62,500 nucleotides of DNA from Alphaproteobacteria bacterium. Lineage in GTDB: Bacteria; Pseudomonadota; Alphaproteobacteria; JAJUGE01. Below, piece after piece: positions 19,628 to 28,909 of the stretch; positions within the stretch are counted from its first letter, which is position 1, and the number at the start of each line of letters is the position of its first letter. The position numbers and the translations under genes were made by a program. The stretch lies in contig JAJUGE010000009.1 in NCBI GenBank assembly GCA_029268305.1, positions 1 through 62,500 of the forward strand, read 5' to 3'. The notes under the pieces were generated by a model. That model made no database searches. It was not told the DNA's origin and saw only the letters and a program-made list of their open reading frames with translations.

Positions 19628-20341
19628 TTGCGCCTGCTCGCCGTCTGGATTCCGCTCGCGCTCTCCGCCGCTCTACTGGCCGCGGCGTCCGTGGCGCCCG
19701 CCATTTACGCGGCCTGGTTCGAAGGCGAGACCGGTGTGATCGAGATCGCTCAACTGCTTCCGCCCGCCGCGGCGCTCGCAGTGGTGGCGTCGATGCTCCG
19801 CGACCCCCGCATGGCCGGCGAAAGCGGCCTCCGCCGCTGGTTGGTGTTCCTGGCCATGGGCTGCGTCTTCATTCTGGGCGAGGAGATCAGCTGGGGGCAG
19901 CATTTTCTCGGCTGGGGCACCCCCGACTGGCTCGCCGAGATGAATTGGCAGCTGGAGACGAACCTCCACAATACGACGACCTGGCTGAACCAGAAGCCGC
20001 GCACCCTGTTCGAGGTCGCGGTCATCGTCGGCGGCATCCTTCACCCCGCGCTCCTGCTATCACGAGGGAGGGAAGTTGTCGCACGCCCCTGGTGGCTGGC
20101 GCCCGGCGTCGCCTGCCTGCCGTCTGCCATTCTGGCCGAGCTGTGGCGCCTGCCCGAGCGGCTGTTCGAGAGGGAGTGGGTCCAGGCGAACATCGCCTCG
20201 CCCGAAACAGTTGCGCACGTGCTGGACTTCGTCCGCTACAGCGAGCTGCAGGAGCTGTACTTCTACTATTTCATCCTGATCTATGTGCTCTCGATCCGTC
20301 GGCGCCTCAGAACGAGGCCCATGCCGGGCGCTGTGGCCTGA
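19628..20341 (+). CDS. Conserved hypothetical integral membrane protein
   Basis: 237 residues with five to six hydrophobic segments and a distinctive conserved core, FILGEEISWGQHFLGWGTPDW followed by NWQLETNLHN (about residues 78-118). That EEISWGQ...NLHN signature occurs in uncharacterised membrane proteins of many bacteria; I know of no assigned function. It starts with TTG at 19628, with a weak purine-rich site upstream. Its end overlaps the convergent ygfZ gene by 35 bp. Confidence 0.75.
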   Translation: MRLLAVWIPLALSAALLAAASVAPAIYAAWFEGETGVIEIAQLLPPAAALAVVASMLRDPRMAGESGLRRWLVFLAMGCVFILGEEISWGQHFLGWGTPDWLAEMNWQLETNLHNTTTWLNQKPRTLFEVAVIVGGILHPALLLSRGREVVARPWWLAPGVACLPSAILAELWRLPERLFEREWVQANIASPETVAHVLDFVRYSELQELYFYYFILIYVLSIRRRLRTRPMPGAVA

Positions 20342-21200
20342 CGCGCGCCTCCCCGGCGGCAAGGACGACGTCGCCGTTTTCCGCGAGGGCTTCCAGACGG
20401 ATCATTGCGAGCCCGACATCACCGCGAGCCGAGCGCATCTCGCCGACATTCTTCTCCCCGAGGCAGAGGGGCGTGCCGGGCTCCGGAGTCGGCCCCTCGA
20501 TCGTGACCGGCATCAGACGCCGGCGGACGAGACCCCGGTATTTCGTGCGGGCCGTCAGCTCCTGGCCGATATAGCAACCCTTGTCCCAGTCGATCCCGTT
20601 CAGCTCGTCGAAGCCGCTCTCGAGCAGGAAGGCTTTCTCCACCGGTAGGTCACGGCTCCCGTCGGGCACGCCGAGGCCGAGACGAAGACGGTCGTATTCA
20701 CCCGGCTCACCCGACCGGATGCCGAGACCCCCGACGGTCGCCTCACCGGTCTCCCTTGGCAAAACGAGACGTACGCCGAGCGCCGGAAGCCGCGGGTCCA
20801 CGAACGCCGCGCCGCCCTCGACCGGCTTCGCGCTCCCGGGCTCGGCCGGCAGCCCGAGCCGCGACGCTGCTGCCTCCCCCGCCACCACGGCGACCATCCA
20901 GGCGTCGGTCTCGTCCGTGAGCTCCACCTTGGAGCGGAGGCGATAGCGGCGGAGGCGCTGCTGCAAGTCGGCGCGGCGCTCGGCCTCGCAATCGATCAGA
21001 AGCCGGTCTCCGACCTCGATCAGGAAGAAGTCGTGCAGATATTTGCCCTGGGGCGTCAGAAATGCCGCATAGATCGCTCTTTCCGGCGTCACCTTCTCGA
21101 CGTCGTTGGAAATCAGCCCTTGGAGAAAGGTGCGCCGATCGTCGCCGGACACCGAGAGAATCCCGCGATCTCGCGCGACGAACTGGAAAGTGTCAGCCAT
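20307..21200 (-). CDS. ygfZ: YgfZ/GcvT-domain folate-binding protein
   Basis: 297 residues. YgfZ proteins bind tetrahydrofolate and support assembly or repair of certain Fe-S proteins such as MiaB. The family signature K-x-C-Y-x-G-Q-E is at residues 207-214 (KGCYIGQE, Cys209), followed by LTARTKYRGLVRRRLMPV. The N-terminal FLQGLISNDV...YAAFLTPQGKYLHDFFL blocks match the GcvT fold. The start at 21200 gives the usual length; the longer frame runs into the pyrC control region. Divergent from pyrC. Confidence 0.94.
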   Translation of the reverse strand: MADTFQFVARDRGILSVSGDDRRTFLQGLISNDVEKVTPERAIYAAFLTPQGKYLHDFFLIEVGDRLLIDCEAERRADLQQRLRRYRLRSKVELTDETDAWMVAVVAGEAAASRLGLPAEPGSAKPVEGGAAFVDPRLPALGVRLVLPRETGEATVGGLGIRSGEPGEYDRLRLGLGVPDGSRDLPVEKAFLLESGFDELNGIDWDKGCYIGQELTARTKYRGLVRRRLMPVTIEGPTPEPGTPLCLGEKNVGEMRSARGDVGLAMIRLEALAENGDVVLAAGEARVRPQRPAWASF

Positions 21201-21329
21201 TCCGTTTTTTTCACTCCCAGACCATGCCGCCCCGAACCATGCTGTAACGAGGAATGTGTCGTCTCGGCATGAGGGTGACAAGGGCCCGCCCCCGGTGGGG
21301 AAAGCGTAGTCAACCGCAGCGGGCCGAAT

Positions 21330-21335
21330 TATAAG
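21330..21335 (+). promoter_or_regulatory. Candidate -10 box for pyrC
   Basis: TATAAG stands out in GC-rich surroundings 65 bases before the pyrC start. The -35 region 17 bp upstream (tagtca) is weak. Confidence 0.3.
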
Positions 21336-21399
21336 GCCGACGCGGTGGGGTCCGCGGATCGGAGCCCCGCGCATTGGTTCGAACTGGGAAGCTGAGACC

Positions 21400-22455
21400 A
21401 TGGCATCCGGCCCCGACAGCGTCACCATCCGCCGCCCGGACGACTGGCACCTGCATCTGCGCGACGGCGAGATGATGCGCGCGGTGCTGCCGTACTCGGC
21501 GCGGCAGTTCGCCCGCGCGATCGTGATGCCGAACCTGGTCCCGCCTGTCGCCACCGTTGCCGCAGCCGCAGCCTACCGCGAGCGCATCGTCGCAGCGGTT
21601 CCGCCCGGAACCGATTTCACGCCGCTCATGACCTGCTATCTCGGGGATGCGACCCGACCGGACGAGGTGGAGCTTGGGTGGCGGGAAGGCGTGTTCGCCG
21701 CCGGAAAGCTCTACCCCGCGCACGCCACCACGAATTCGGCGGAAGGCGCCAGCGACGTGCGCAATATCTATCCGGTGCTGGAGCGGATGCAGCGGCTCGG
21801 TATGCCGCTCCTCATCCACGGCGAAGTCACCGACCCCGAGGTCGACATCTTCGACCGCGAGGCAGTCTTCATCGAGCGCGTGCTGACCCCCCTTCTAGAC
21901 GACTTTCCCGAGCTGAAAGTCGTGCTGGAGCACGTGACGACGAAGGATGCCGTCGATTTCATCCGGAGCGGTCGCCAACCGCTTGGCGCGACGATCACCG
22001 CGCACCATCTCGTCATCAACCGGAACGCGATCTTCGCCGGCGGTATCCGCCCGCACATGTACTGCCTGCCGATAGCGAAGCGGGAGCATCACCGCCTCGC
22101 CCTCCGCGAGGCGGCGACCTCCGGCGACCAGCGGTTCTTCCTCGGCACCGATTCCGCACCCCATGCACGCTCGGCGAAGGAAATGGACTGCGGTTGTGCC
22201 GGCATCTTCACCGCACCTTGTGCGATGGAGATCTATGCGCAGGTGTTCGACGAGGAGAGTCGGCTGGACCGGCTCGAGGCGTTCGCATCGCTCAACGGCC
22301 CGCGCTTCTACGGCCTCCCGCCGAACGAAGGGGAGATCGTGCTGGAGCGCCGGGCGTGGTCCCCACCCTCCGAGGTGGCGGCCGGGGACGACAGCGTCCT
22401 CGCGTTCGCGGCCGGGGAAACTCTCCCGTGGGCGCTCCGCTCGGACCCTTCCTGA
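21400..22455 (+). CDS. pyrC: Dihydroorotase, class II
   Basis: 351 residues, close to the 348 of E. coli PyrC. Closes N-carbamoyl-aspartate to dihydroorotate in pyrimidine synthesis. Zinc ligands are in the WHLHLRDG motif (His17, His19), the expected carboxylated lysine is Lys103 ([13 protein letters not shown]), further metal histidines lie in LIHGEV and LEHVTT, and the catalytic Asp lies in LGTDSAPH. Divergent from ygfZ across about 200 bp. It does not cluster with other pyr genes here, though carB is in the same window. Confidence 0.97.
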   Translation: MASGPDSVTIRRPDDWHLHLRDGEMMRAVLPYSARQFARAIVMPNLVPPVATVAAAAAYRERIVAAVPPGTDFTPLMTCYLGDATRPDEVELGWREGVFAAGKLYPAHATTNSAEGASDVRNIYPVLERMQRLGMPLLIHGEVTDPEVDIFDREAVFIERVLTPLLDDFPELKVVLEHVTTKDAVDFIRSGRQPLGATITAHHLVINRNAIFAGGIRPHMYCLPIAKREHHRLALREAATSGDQRFFLGTDSAPHARSAKEMDCGCAGIFTAPCAMEIYAQVFDEESRLDRLEAFASLNGPRFYGLPPNEGEIVLERRAWSPPSEVAAGDDSVLAFAAGETLPWALRSDPS

Positions 22456-22485
22456 CCCTGCGCCGCTGCCGAGGCGGGTGAGCCC

Positions 22486-23724
22486 TTGAGCATGCTCGCC
22501 GTGGTCGTCTTCGCGGCCGCCTACGTCGGCATGGCGGTGGGGCGGGTTCCGGGCATCGGGCTCGATCGCTCCGGCATCGCTCTCATTGGCGCCATCATCG
22601 TCGTCGCCGCCGGCTCGTTGCCGGCAGACGAGGTCGGCGATGCCATCCACTTCCCTACTCTTCTCCTGCTCGGCGGCCTGATGGTGATATCGGCCCGTAT
22701 GGAAGGGCTCGGCCTCTACGCCGCGGCGGGAACCTGGATCGCGGCGTGGGCGCATCGTCCGGTCGCCCTTCTCGGCGCTGTCGTCGCAGGAGGCGGATTC
22801 CTGTCCGCTGTGCTCGTCAACGACGTCGTCGTGCTCGCCCTCACTCCGCTCCTCTGCCGTGCGCTTGCGGATGCCGGGCGCGATCCGCGGCCGTTCGCTC
22901 TCGCGCTCGCCATGGCCAGCAATGCCGGGTCGGCCGCGACCCTGATCGGCAATCCTCAGAACATCATGATCGGGCAGGTCGGGAGGCTTGGATTCTGGGA
23001 GTACACCGGCTTCGCCGCTCTGCCGGCACTGATCGCCCTCGTCGCGACGTTCGTTGTGATCCGGCTGATCTGGGCCGCGGAGCTCAAATCGGACGCCACT
23101 CCCCTGCATTCCGAAAGTCGCGGGACAAGCCGGCGCCTCGTGCGATCTGATCTCTGGTTCGCCGCCATCGCCGTAGGCGCCCTCCTGGCGCTTTTCGCGA
23201 TGGGCGTCGATCGCGCGCTGGCGGCAATCTCTGTCGCCGCCGTCCTGCTGGCGAGCCGTTCGAGCCGGAGCCGGGACCTACTGGGACGGATCGATGTGCC
23301 GCTGCTGGTGCTGTTCGCCGGGCTCTTCGTGGTGAACGACGCCTTCATGCGGACCGGCGTGCCGGAGGCATGGCTGTCGTGGCTTCGGGAACAGGAGCTT
23401 TCGCCGAACAGCCTCGCCGTGCTGGCGCCGTTGGCGATAGCCGCCAGCAACACGATCGGCAACGTTCCCGCGGTAATTCTGATCCTGAACCTCTGGCCCG
23501 ATCTTCCGCCCGGCACCCTCCATGGGCTGGCACTCTTGAGCACGCTCGCCGGTAATCTTCTCCTCACCGGGAGCCTCGCCAACCTGATCGTGGCGGAGCG
23601 CGCGATGGACGCCGGGATGCGACTCACCTTCCGCGATTTCGCTGTCGTCGGGCTCCCCATAACGGTCGTGTCGACGGTGGCGGCTTCGGCATGGGTTCTG
23701 GCCACCGGAGCAATGGCGGTGTAA
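22486..23724 (+). CDS. ArsB/NhaD-superfamily anion permease (SLC13/CitM-like)
   Basis: 412 residues with 10-12 hydrophobic helices. Family marks are LVNDVVVLALTPLL, the MASNAGSAATLIGNPQNIMIGQ loop characteristic of the ion-transporter superfamily, and the second-half repeat AIAASNTIGNVPAVILIL. It probably moves an inorganic or dicarboxylate anion across the inner membrane; the substrate is unknown. Start may be TTG 22486 or ATG 22492. It sits 30 bp after pyrC and 104 bp before ftsH, all on the plus strand. Confidence 0.88.
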   Translation: MSMLAVVVFAAAYVGMAVGRVPGIGLDRSGIALIGAIIVVAAGSLPADEVGDAIHFPTLLLLGGLMVISARMEGLGLYAAAGTWIAAWAHRPVALLGAVVAGGGFLSAVLVNDVVVLALTPLLCRALADAGRDPRPFALALAMASNAGSAATLIGNPQNIMIGQVGRLGFWEYTGFAALPALIALVATFVVIRLIWAAELKSDATPLHSESRGTSRRLVRSDLWFAAIAVGALLALFAMGVDRALAAISVAAVLLASRSSRSRDLLGRIDVPLLVLFAGLFVVNDAFMRTGVPEAWLSWLREQELSPNSLAVLAPLAIAASNTIGNVPAVILILNLWPDLPPGTLHGLALLSTLAGNLLLTGSLANLIVAERAMDAGMRLTFRDFAVVGLPITVVSTVAASAWVLATGAMAV

Positions 23725-23828
23725 GCCGTGGCACCGGATGCAGCGGCGGCCGAGACGCGGATCGGGGCCGGGCGCGGAACGCCGCGGCGACGGGGCTCGT
23801 TCACGCGACAGGGGAAGCGGGCAGGCGA

Positions 23829-25691
23829 ATGGACAGAAAGACGAGCATAAACTTCTGGTATTTCGTGATCGCCATGATGGCGATCCTGCTGGTCCAGAGC
23901 ATCTGGGGACCGCAATCGCGCATCGAGTACATCCCGTACAGCGATTTCCTGGCAGCGCTCGAGCAGGGCAGGATCGAGCGGATCGCCATCTCCGAGAACA
24001 CGATCCAAGGCGAATTTCGCGAGCCCGACGAAGACGGCGTCCAGGGGTTCCGAACGACACGGGTGGACCCGAACTTCGCCGATGAACTGCAGAAGTACGA
24101 CGTCGAGTTCGACGGCCACGTGCAGAGCACCTGGCTGCGCGACATCCTTTCCTGGGTCGTGCCGATCGGCCTCCTCGCCCTGCTCTGGTTCTTCATGATC
24201 CGCCGCATGGCGGAGCGAAGCGGCATGGGCGGCCTGATGTCCGTCGGCAAGAGCAAGGCCAAGGTCTATGTCGAGCAGGACACACGGACGACGTTCGACG
24301 ACGTGGCCGGCGTCGACGAGGCGAAGCACGAGTTGGAAGAGACCATCGCGTTCCTCCAGGACCCGGAGCGTTATGGCAGGCTCGGCGCGCGCCAGCCGAA
24401 GGGGATTCTGCTCGTCGGCCCCCCCGGAACCGGCAAGACGCTGCTGGCGCGGGCGGTGGCGGGTGAGGCTGGCGTACCCTTCTTCTCGATCAGTGGCTCG
24501 GAATTCGTCGAGATGTTCGTCGGCGTCGGGGCCGCCCGAGTGCGGGACCTGTTTCAGCAGGCGCGGGAAAAGGCGCCCTGCATCATCTTCATCGACGAGT
24601 TGGATGCGCTCGGACGTGCCCGTGGCGGAAGAGCCGGCTTCCCCGGTGGTCACGACGAAAAGGAGCAGACCCTGAACCAGCTCCTGAGCGAGATGGACGG
24701 TTTCGACACGAGCCAGGGCGTCGTCATTCTCGCGGCCACCAACCAACCACAGGTGCTAGACCCCGCCTTGCTGCGTGCTGGTCGGTTCGACCGCCAGGTT
24801 CTGGTCGACCGGCCGGATCGGCCGGGTCGGGAGCAGATCCTCAAGGTCCACATCAAGAAAATCAAGATATCCCCCGAGGTCGACCTGGGACAGGTCGCCG
24901 CGTTGACGGCAGGATTCTCGGGGGCCGACCTCGCCAACCTCGTCAACGAGGCGGCGATCATGGCCACCCGCCGTAACGCGGAGCAGGTCGAGCTGCGGGA
25001 CTTCACCGCTGCGATCGAGCGGATCGTCGCGGGCCTGGAAAAGCGCAGTCGCGTTCTGAACGACCAGGAACGACGCACCGTCGCCTTCCACGAGATGGGG
25101 CACGCTCTCGTGGCACTCGCGCTCCCCGGTATGGATCCGGTCCACAAGATCTCGATAGTTCCCCGCGGCGTCGGCGCCCTCGGTTATACCTTGCAACGAC
25201 CGACCGAGGATCGCTTCCTCATCACCAAGGAAGAGCTGCAGCACAAGATGTCCGTCCTGCTGGGCGGCCGGGCCGCCGAGCAGATCGTCTTCGGCAAGAT
25301 CTCCACCGGTGCGGCAGACGACCTTTCCAAGGTCACCGACATCGCGCGGAGCATGGTGACGCGCTTCGGCATGGTGCCGAGCATCGGGCAGGTCGCCTAC
25401 GAGGAGCCGACCGGAAGCTTCCTCGGCGACGGGTTCGGACAGCGGCGCGAATACAGCGACGAGACGGCCAGAGAGATCGACCGAGCCGTGCGCGAGCTGA
25501 TCGCGGCATCCTACGAAACGTCGCTGGAGCTTCTTCAGAAGAATCGTGCCGCTCTCGACCGCGGTGCTGAGCTCCTCCTGGAGCGCGAGACACTCGATCA
25601 GGACGAACTGCGCAGACTGGCCGAAGAGATGAAGCTGGTCGGCCGCAGCGAAGAGAGCGATCGCCGGATCGAGCGGCCTGCCTCCTCCTGA
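23829..25691 (+). CDS. ATP-dependent zinc metalloprotease, FtsH paralogue
   Basis: 620 residues. A membrane-anchored AAA protease with two N-terminal transmembrane helices (about residues 8-25 and 98-120) around a short periplasmic domain. The AAA module has Walker A GPPGTGKT at 197-204 and Walker [12 protein letters not shown]. The zinc site is HEMGH at 421-425, where most FtsH have HEAGH. It is followed directly by an HPF/cold-shock fusion rather than lying in the usual tilS-ftsH context, so it is probably a second, stress-related FtsH; that cannot be checked inside the window. The ATG at 23829 matches the family N-terminus. Confidence 0.93.
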   Translation: MDRKTSINFWYFVIAMMAILLVQSIWGPQSRIEYIPYSDFLAALEQGRIERIAISENTIQGEFREPDEDGVQGFRTTRVDPNFADELQKYDVEFDGHVQSTWLRDILSWVVPIGLLALLWFFMIRRMAERSGMGGLMSVGKSKAKVYVEQDTRTTFDDVAGVDEAKHELEETIAFLQDPERYGRLGARQPKGILLVGPPGTGKTLLARAVAGEAGVPFFSISGSEFVEMFVGVGAARVRDLFQQAREKAPCIIFIDELDALGRARGGRAGFPGGHDEKEQTLNQLLSEMDGFDTSQGVVILAATNQPQVLDPALLRAGRFDRQVLVDRPDRPGREQILKVHIKKIKISPEVDLGQVAALTAGFSGADLANLVNEAAIMATRRNAEQVELRDFTAAIERIVAGLEKRSRVLNDQERRTVAFHEMGHALVALALPGMDPVHKISIVPRGVGALGYTLQRPTEDRFLITKEELQHKMSVLLGGRAAEQIVFGKISTGAADDLSKVTDIARSMVTRFGMVPSIGQVAYEEPTGSFLGDGFGQRREYSDETAREIDRAVRELIAASYETSLELLQKNRAALDRGAELLLERETLDQDELRRLAEEMKLVGRSEESDRRIERPASS

Positions 25692-25786
25692 GCCGTTGCA
25701 GGGCTGCCTCGGAACTCGTGGCGCGGTCGGGGGTTCCTCGCTCGGGAAACCGAAGTCGGCACCATTCGCAACGAGAGGTTCAATCC

Positions 25787-26350
25787 ATGCAGGTACCGCT
25801 CGAGATCAGCTTTCACAACCTCGACACTTCGGAAGCCGTCGAAAGCAAGATTCGCGAGCGCGTTGCCAAGCTGGAGAGGCTCCATGACAGGATCATCTCC
25901 TGCCGCGTCGCCGTAGAGTCTCCTCACCGGCAGCATCGGAACGGCAAGGAATTCCGGGTGAGGATCGACCTGTCGGTGCCGGGGCACGAGCTCGTCGTCA
26001 ACCGCGGGCCGCATCATACCGAGGACCCAACCCTGAACCAGATCGTCAACGACGCGTTCGATGCTGCCGAACGCCAGTTGAAGTCTAAGAAGGCCCGGCA
26101 GCGTGGCGACGTGAAGCCGCACGACGCGCCGCTCACCGGAACGGTCACGGATCTGCGGCCGGAACAGGATTACGGTTTCCTGGACAGCGCCGAGGGAAGG
26201 CAACTGTATTTCCACCGCAATGCCGTCCTGAACGCCGACTTCGACGATCTCGCGGTCGGCGAGAAGGTGCAGTACGTCGAAACTGTCGGTGTTACGGGGC
26301 CGCAGGCCAGCACCGTTAGACGCGCCGGCTCCGGATCCTCCGCCGAGTAG
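25787..26350 (+). CDS. HPF/RaiA ribosome-associated domain fused to a cold-shock domain
   Basis: 187 residues in two parts. Residues 1 to about 105 resemble the ribosome hibernation factor HPF/RaiA (PLEISFHNLDTSEAVESKIRERVAKLERLH...). Residues about 115-185 form a cold-shock-like OB fold with an RNP-type segment (YGFLDSAEGRQLYFHRNAVL). It probably binds ribosomes or RNA under stress. It lies 96 bp after the FtsH paralogue on the same strand. The ATG at 25787 is preceded by GAGAGG. The architecture is known, but its function is little studied. Confidence 0.88.
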   Translation: MQVPLEISFHNLDTSEAVESKIRERVAKLERLHDRIISCRVAVESPHRQHRNGKEFRVRIDLSVPGHELVVNRGPHHTEDPTLNQIVNDAFDAAERQLKSKKARQRGDVKPHDAPLTGTVTDLRPEQDYGFLDSAEGRQLYFHRNAVLNADFDDLAVGEKVQYVETVGVTGPQASTVRRAGSGSSAE

Positions 26351-26352
26351 GC

Positions 26353-26386
26353 GCGGCCCCGTCGGGTCTCCCCGATGGGGTGCCGC
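26353..26386. terminator. Hairpin between convergent genes
   Basis: Arms 26357-26366 and 26371-26380 (10 bp with one G-T pair, loop tctc), extended by gcgg/ccgc with a 2-base bulge. It separates the HPF-type gene from the convergent hydrolase and may end transcription from both sides; there is no U-run. Confidence 0.5.
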
Positions 26387-26393
26387 GGGCGGG

Positions 26394-27161
26394 TTACCCG
26401 CCGACCCCATGAAGATCGAGAAATCTCCCGACAGCTTCGTTGAAAGCAGCCGGCTGATGGATGTTGGAAGCGTGTCCCGCATCCGCGATTACGACCCGCG
26501 TCGCCTGCGGGATCTTGCGGGCCATGTAATCCGTCGCCGCGATGAACGGCTTGTCCTCCGACCCGACGAGGACGAGCGTCGGCACCGCGACATGTTCGAG
26601 CGAGTTGATCACACGCGCATCCGCCTGGCTCAACATGCCTCGAGCGGCCCCCGCGAGGCCTTTGGCGGAGCGATGTTTGCTCATCCGCACCTCGTCGCTC
26701 GATCCGAGAGCGGCCAGGCCTTCCCGGTCCAATCGGTCCGCCCGCGCGCGAGCGTTCTCGTTCCAGGCCGCGCGCGCCTCGTTCTTCTTGAAGCCCGGGC
26801 CAGTGTCGAACAGCATCAGGGCGCGAACAATCTCCGGATGGACGAGGTTGAAAGCGAGCGACATGTAGCCGCCGAGCGATAACCCGCCGATCACCGCCTT
26901 GTCGACGGAGCAGGCGCGCAGGATCGCGGACATGTCCTCGACCGTAGCCGCCTCCGAATACGCGGCCGGATCGTCCGGGTAATCGCTTTCCCCGTGCCCC
27001 CGCATATCCCATGTGATGACGCGATAACGGTCCTTGAGAGCTTGCACCTGCCCGTCCCACATCCGGCAAGTGGCGCTGTAACCGTGCGTCAACAGGACCG
27101 GGGGCCCGTCACCATTCACCTCGTAGTGTAGCCGCACCCCATCACGATCCAGCTTTGGCAT
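26394..27161 (-). CDS. Alpha/beta hydrolase
   Basis: 255 residues. The oxyanion region is LLTHGYSATCRMW, the nucleophile elbow GLSLGG (serine nucleophile), and the C-terminal catalytic His lies in DAGHASNIHQP. WDMRGHGESDYP is typical of haloperoxidase- or esterase-like members. The substrate is not readable. I chose the ATG at 27161, because GGAGGG lies about ten bases upstream. It is divergent from the TctCBA operon with a 227-bp control region. Confidence 0.9.
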   Translation of the reverse strand: MPKLDRDGVRLHYEVNGDGPPVLLTHGYSATCRMWDGQVQALKDRYRVITWDMRGHGESDYPDDPAAYSEAATVEDMSAILRACSVDKAVIGGLSLGGYMSLAFNLVHPEIVRALMLFDTGPGFKKNEARAAWNENARARADRLDREGLAALGSSDEVRMSKHRSAKGLAGAARGMLSQADARVINSLEHVAVPTLVLVGSEDKPFIAATDYMARKIPQATRVVIADAGHASNIHQPAAFNEAVGRFLDLHGVGG

Positions 27162-27388
27162 CGTTTCCATTCCCTCCGTTGGCTTTGGGGAAACCATACC
27201 TGCCGGTTCCGTAATCGTCACCGGCCACCGGGCAGGAAGCTTGGGCAAACTCCGCATTAATTCTTTTGCGTCACACAGGACCCGCCCCGCTCGAAGCGTG
27301 GGTTCATGCGCAACCGTCCGGAGAGCGTCTTGACATTGCGGATGCGTTGCTGCTCGTTACCGCCACTGTTGCATCGGGAGATACATAT

Positions 27389-28348
27389 ATGAGCTTCTAT
27401 AAAGGAGCCGCGCTGGGGATCGCGCTGGCCGCGCTCGCCGGAACCGCCCAGGCCGCCTGGCCGGAAGACCGGCCGATCAACGTCATCATCGCGTATGCCC
27501 CGGGGGGCAGCACCGACGTCGCCGCACGCGCCTTTCTGCCGTTCATCGAGCGCTATCTCGAGGGAGCGGAGTTCGCAGTCATCAACCGGCCGGGAGCGGG
27601 TGGCGAGGTCGGCACGACCGAACTCGCGAGCGCGAAGCCGGACGGCTACACCATCGGCTTCCTCAATTCGCCGAGCTTTTTGCAGAAGCCGTACGAGCGC
27701 GAGACGCGCTACACCAAGGACAGCTTCACTTATATCGCCAACCTGGTCTATGACCCCGGCGCCTATGCGGTGAAGGCCGACAGCGACATCCAGACGATTC
27801 AGGACTACATCGACTGGGCCAAGGAGAACCCGCGCCGCATGACGGTCGCGACGGCCGGAGTCGGGACCGACGATCACCTCACCTTGTCGCAGTTCAACAG
27901 TCTGGCCGACATCCAGCTCACCCTCGTGCCGTTCGCGGGCGATGCCCCGTCGATCCAGGCCGTCCTGGGTGGCCACGTCAAATCCGTCGGTCTCAACCTC
28001 AGCCCGTACATGAACTGGGTGAAGGAAGGTCAGCTGCGCGTGCTCGCCATCGCGAGCGACGAGCGCGTAGACATGGCGCCCGACATCCCCACCTTCCGCG
28101 AGCAGGGCATCGACCTGGTCAACGGCTCGGCACGCGGCCTCGGTGCTCCGGCCGGCCTCCCGGACGACATCGTGGAAAAGCTCTCGGCCGCGGTCGAGAA
28201 GGCGGTGAAGGATCCGGAGTTCGTCGCCCAGTCGGAGAAGCAGTACGTCCCGCTTCGCTACATGAACAGCGCCGAATACCGCAAGTTCATTGACCAGCAG
28301 GACGCGATGGTCAAGCAGCAGTGGGAAACCGATCCCTGGAAGAAGTAA
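27389..28348 (+). CDS. tctC: Tripartite tricarboxylate transporter substrate-binding protein (TctC family)
   Basis: 319 residues, secreted to the periplasm (signal peptide MSFYKGAALGIALAALAGTAQA). The mature part opens with the family hallmark WPEDRPINVIIAYAPGGSTDVAAR, then RPGAGGEVGTTELASAKPDGYTIG. It captures an organic acid for the TctAB permease encoded downstream. The ATG at 27389 has GGGAG upstream, and the longer frame would bury the signal peptide. Tct genes often sit beside the catabolic genes they feed. Here the neighbours are a hydrolase, a histidine kinase and a PEP mutase-like lyase. Confidence 0.93.
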   Translation: MSFYKGAALGIALAALAGTAQAAWPEDRPINVIIAYAPGGSTDVAARAFLPFIERYLEGAEFAVINRPGAGGEVGTTELASAKPDGYTIGFLNSPSFLQKPYERETRYTKDSFTYIANLVYDPGAYAVKADSDIQTIQDYIDWAKENPRRMTVATAGVGTDDHLTLSQFNSLADIQLTLVPFAGDAPSIQAVLGGHVKSVGLNLSPYMNWVKEGQLRVLAIASDERVDMAPDIPTFREQGIDLVNGSARGLGAPAGLPDDIVEKLSAAVEKAVKDPEFVAQSEKQYVPLRYMNSAEYRKFIDQQDAMVKQQWETDPWKK

Positions 28349-28377
28349 CTTCCGGGCTCCTGCAAAAGGGATGAATT

Positions 28378-28407
28378 GTGGGGCGGCCCCTCAGGAGGCC
28401 GCCCCAC
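28378..28407 (+). promoter_or_regulatory. Intercistronic hairpin between tctC and tctB
   Basis: Perfect 11-bp inverted repeat GTGGGGCGGCC / GGCCGCCCCAC with an 8-base loop, 29 bases after the tctC stop. There is no long U-run, so partial termination or protection of the upstream mRNA is more likely than full termination. This would fit high binding-protein and low permease expression. Confidence 0.65.
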
Positions 28408-28426
28408 TTCCACCGGAGCCGATCTT

Positions 28427-28867
28427 TTGCAAGCTCATCACCTGAAGGACCGCGTCGGTGCGGTCGTCATCTTCATCGTCGCCGCCCTGGGATGGTGGTG
28501 GAGCGGCGGCTTTCCGGCCGAAGCCCAGATGTTTCCGCGCGCGATCCTGGGGCTGATGGGTCTGCTCGCGGTGATCATGTTCGGCAAGACTTTCGCCGGC
28601 GCGACGACGGCAGACGATCAGCCTTTCATCGGCAATGCACGCAACCTCGCGATCACGATCGCCTGCTTCGTCGTCTACATCTTCCTCGTCTCGACGATCG
28701 GCTTCTTCACGAGCAGTGCGATCATGCTGCCGGCTCTGGCCCTGCTGCTGGGCTTCCGCAATCCGATCGTGATCGTCGCCTCCACCGCCGGCTTCATCGC
28801 CATCGTCTATCTGGTTTTCGTGGAGATCTTCAGCCGGCCCCTGCCGGTCGAGTTCTTCGCACAGTAG
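28427..28867 (+). CDS. tctB: Tripartite tricarboxylate transporter small permease subunit (TctB family)
   Basis: 146 residues with four hydrophobic segments, as expected for TctB (VGAVVIFIVAALGWWW, AILGLMGLLAVIMFG, AITIACFVVYIFLVSTIGFF, then PIVIVASTAGFIAIVYLVF). It forms the small inner-membrane subunit with TctA. It probably starts at TTG 28427, with CGGAG upstream; the longer frame begins inside the intercistronic hairpin. The order C-B-A is standard. Confidence 0.88.
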   Translation: MQAHHLKDRVGAVVIFIVAALGWWWSGGFPAEAQMFPRAILGLMGLLAVIMFGKTFAGATTADDQPFIGNARNLAITIACFVVYIFLVSTIGFFTSSAIMLPALALLLGFRNPIVIVASTAGFIAIVYLVFVEIFSRPLPVEFFAQ

Positions 28868-28909
28868 CCGCCGCGCGGCATCCGAACGAGCTTCTGGGAG
28901 AAACCGAGG

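Noticed and set aside
27330..27335. TTGACA as the -35 box of a tctC promoter
   Set aside because: No acceptable -10 box at 16-18 bp (ctcgtt at 17), so not listed as a promoter.
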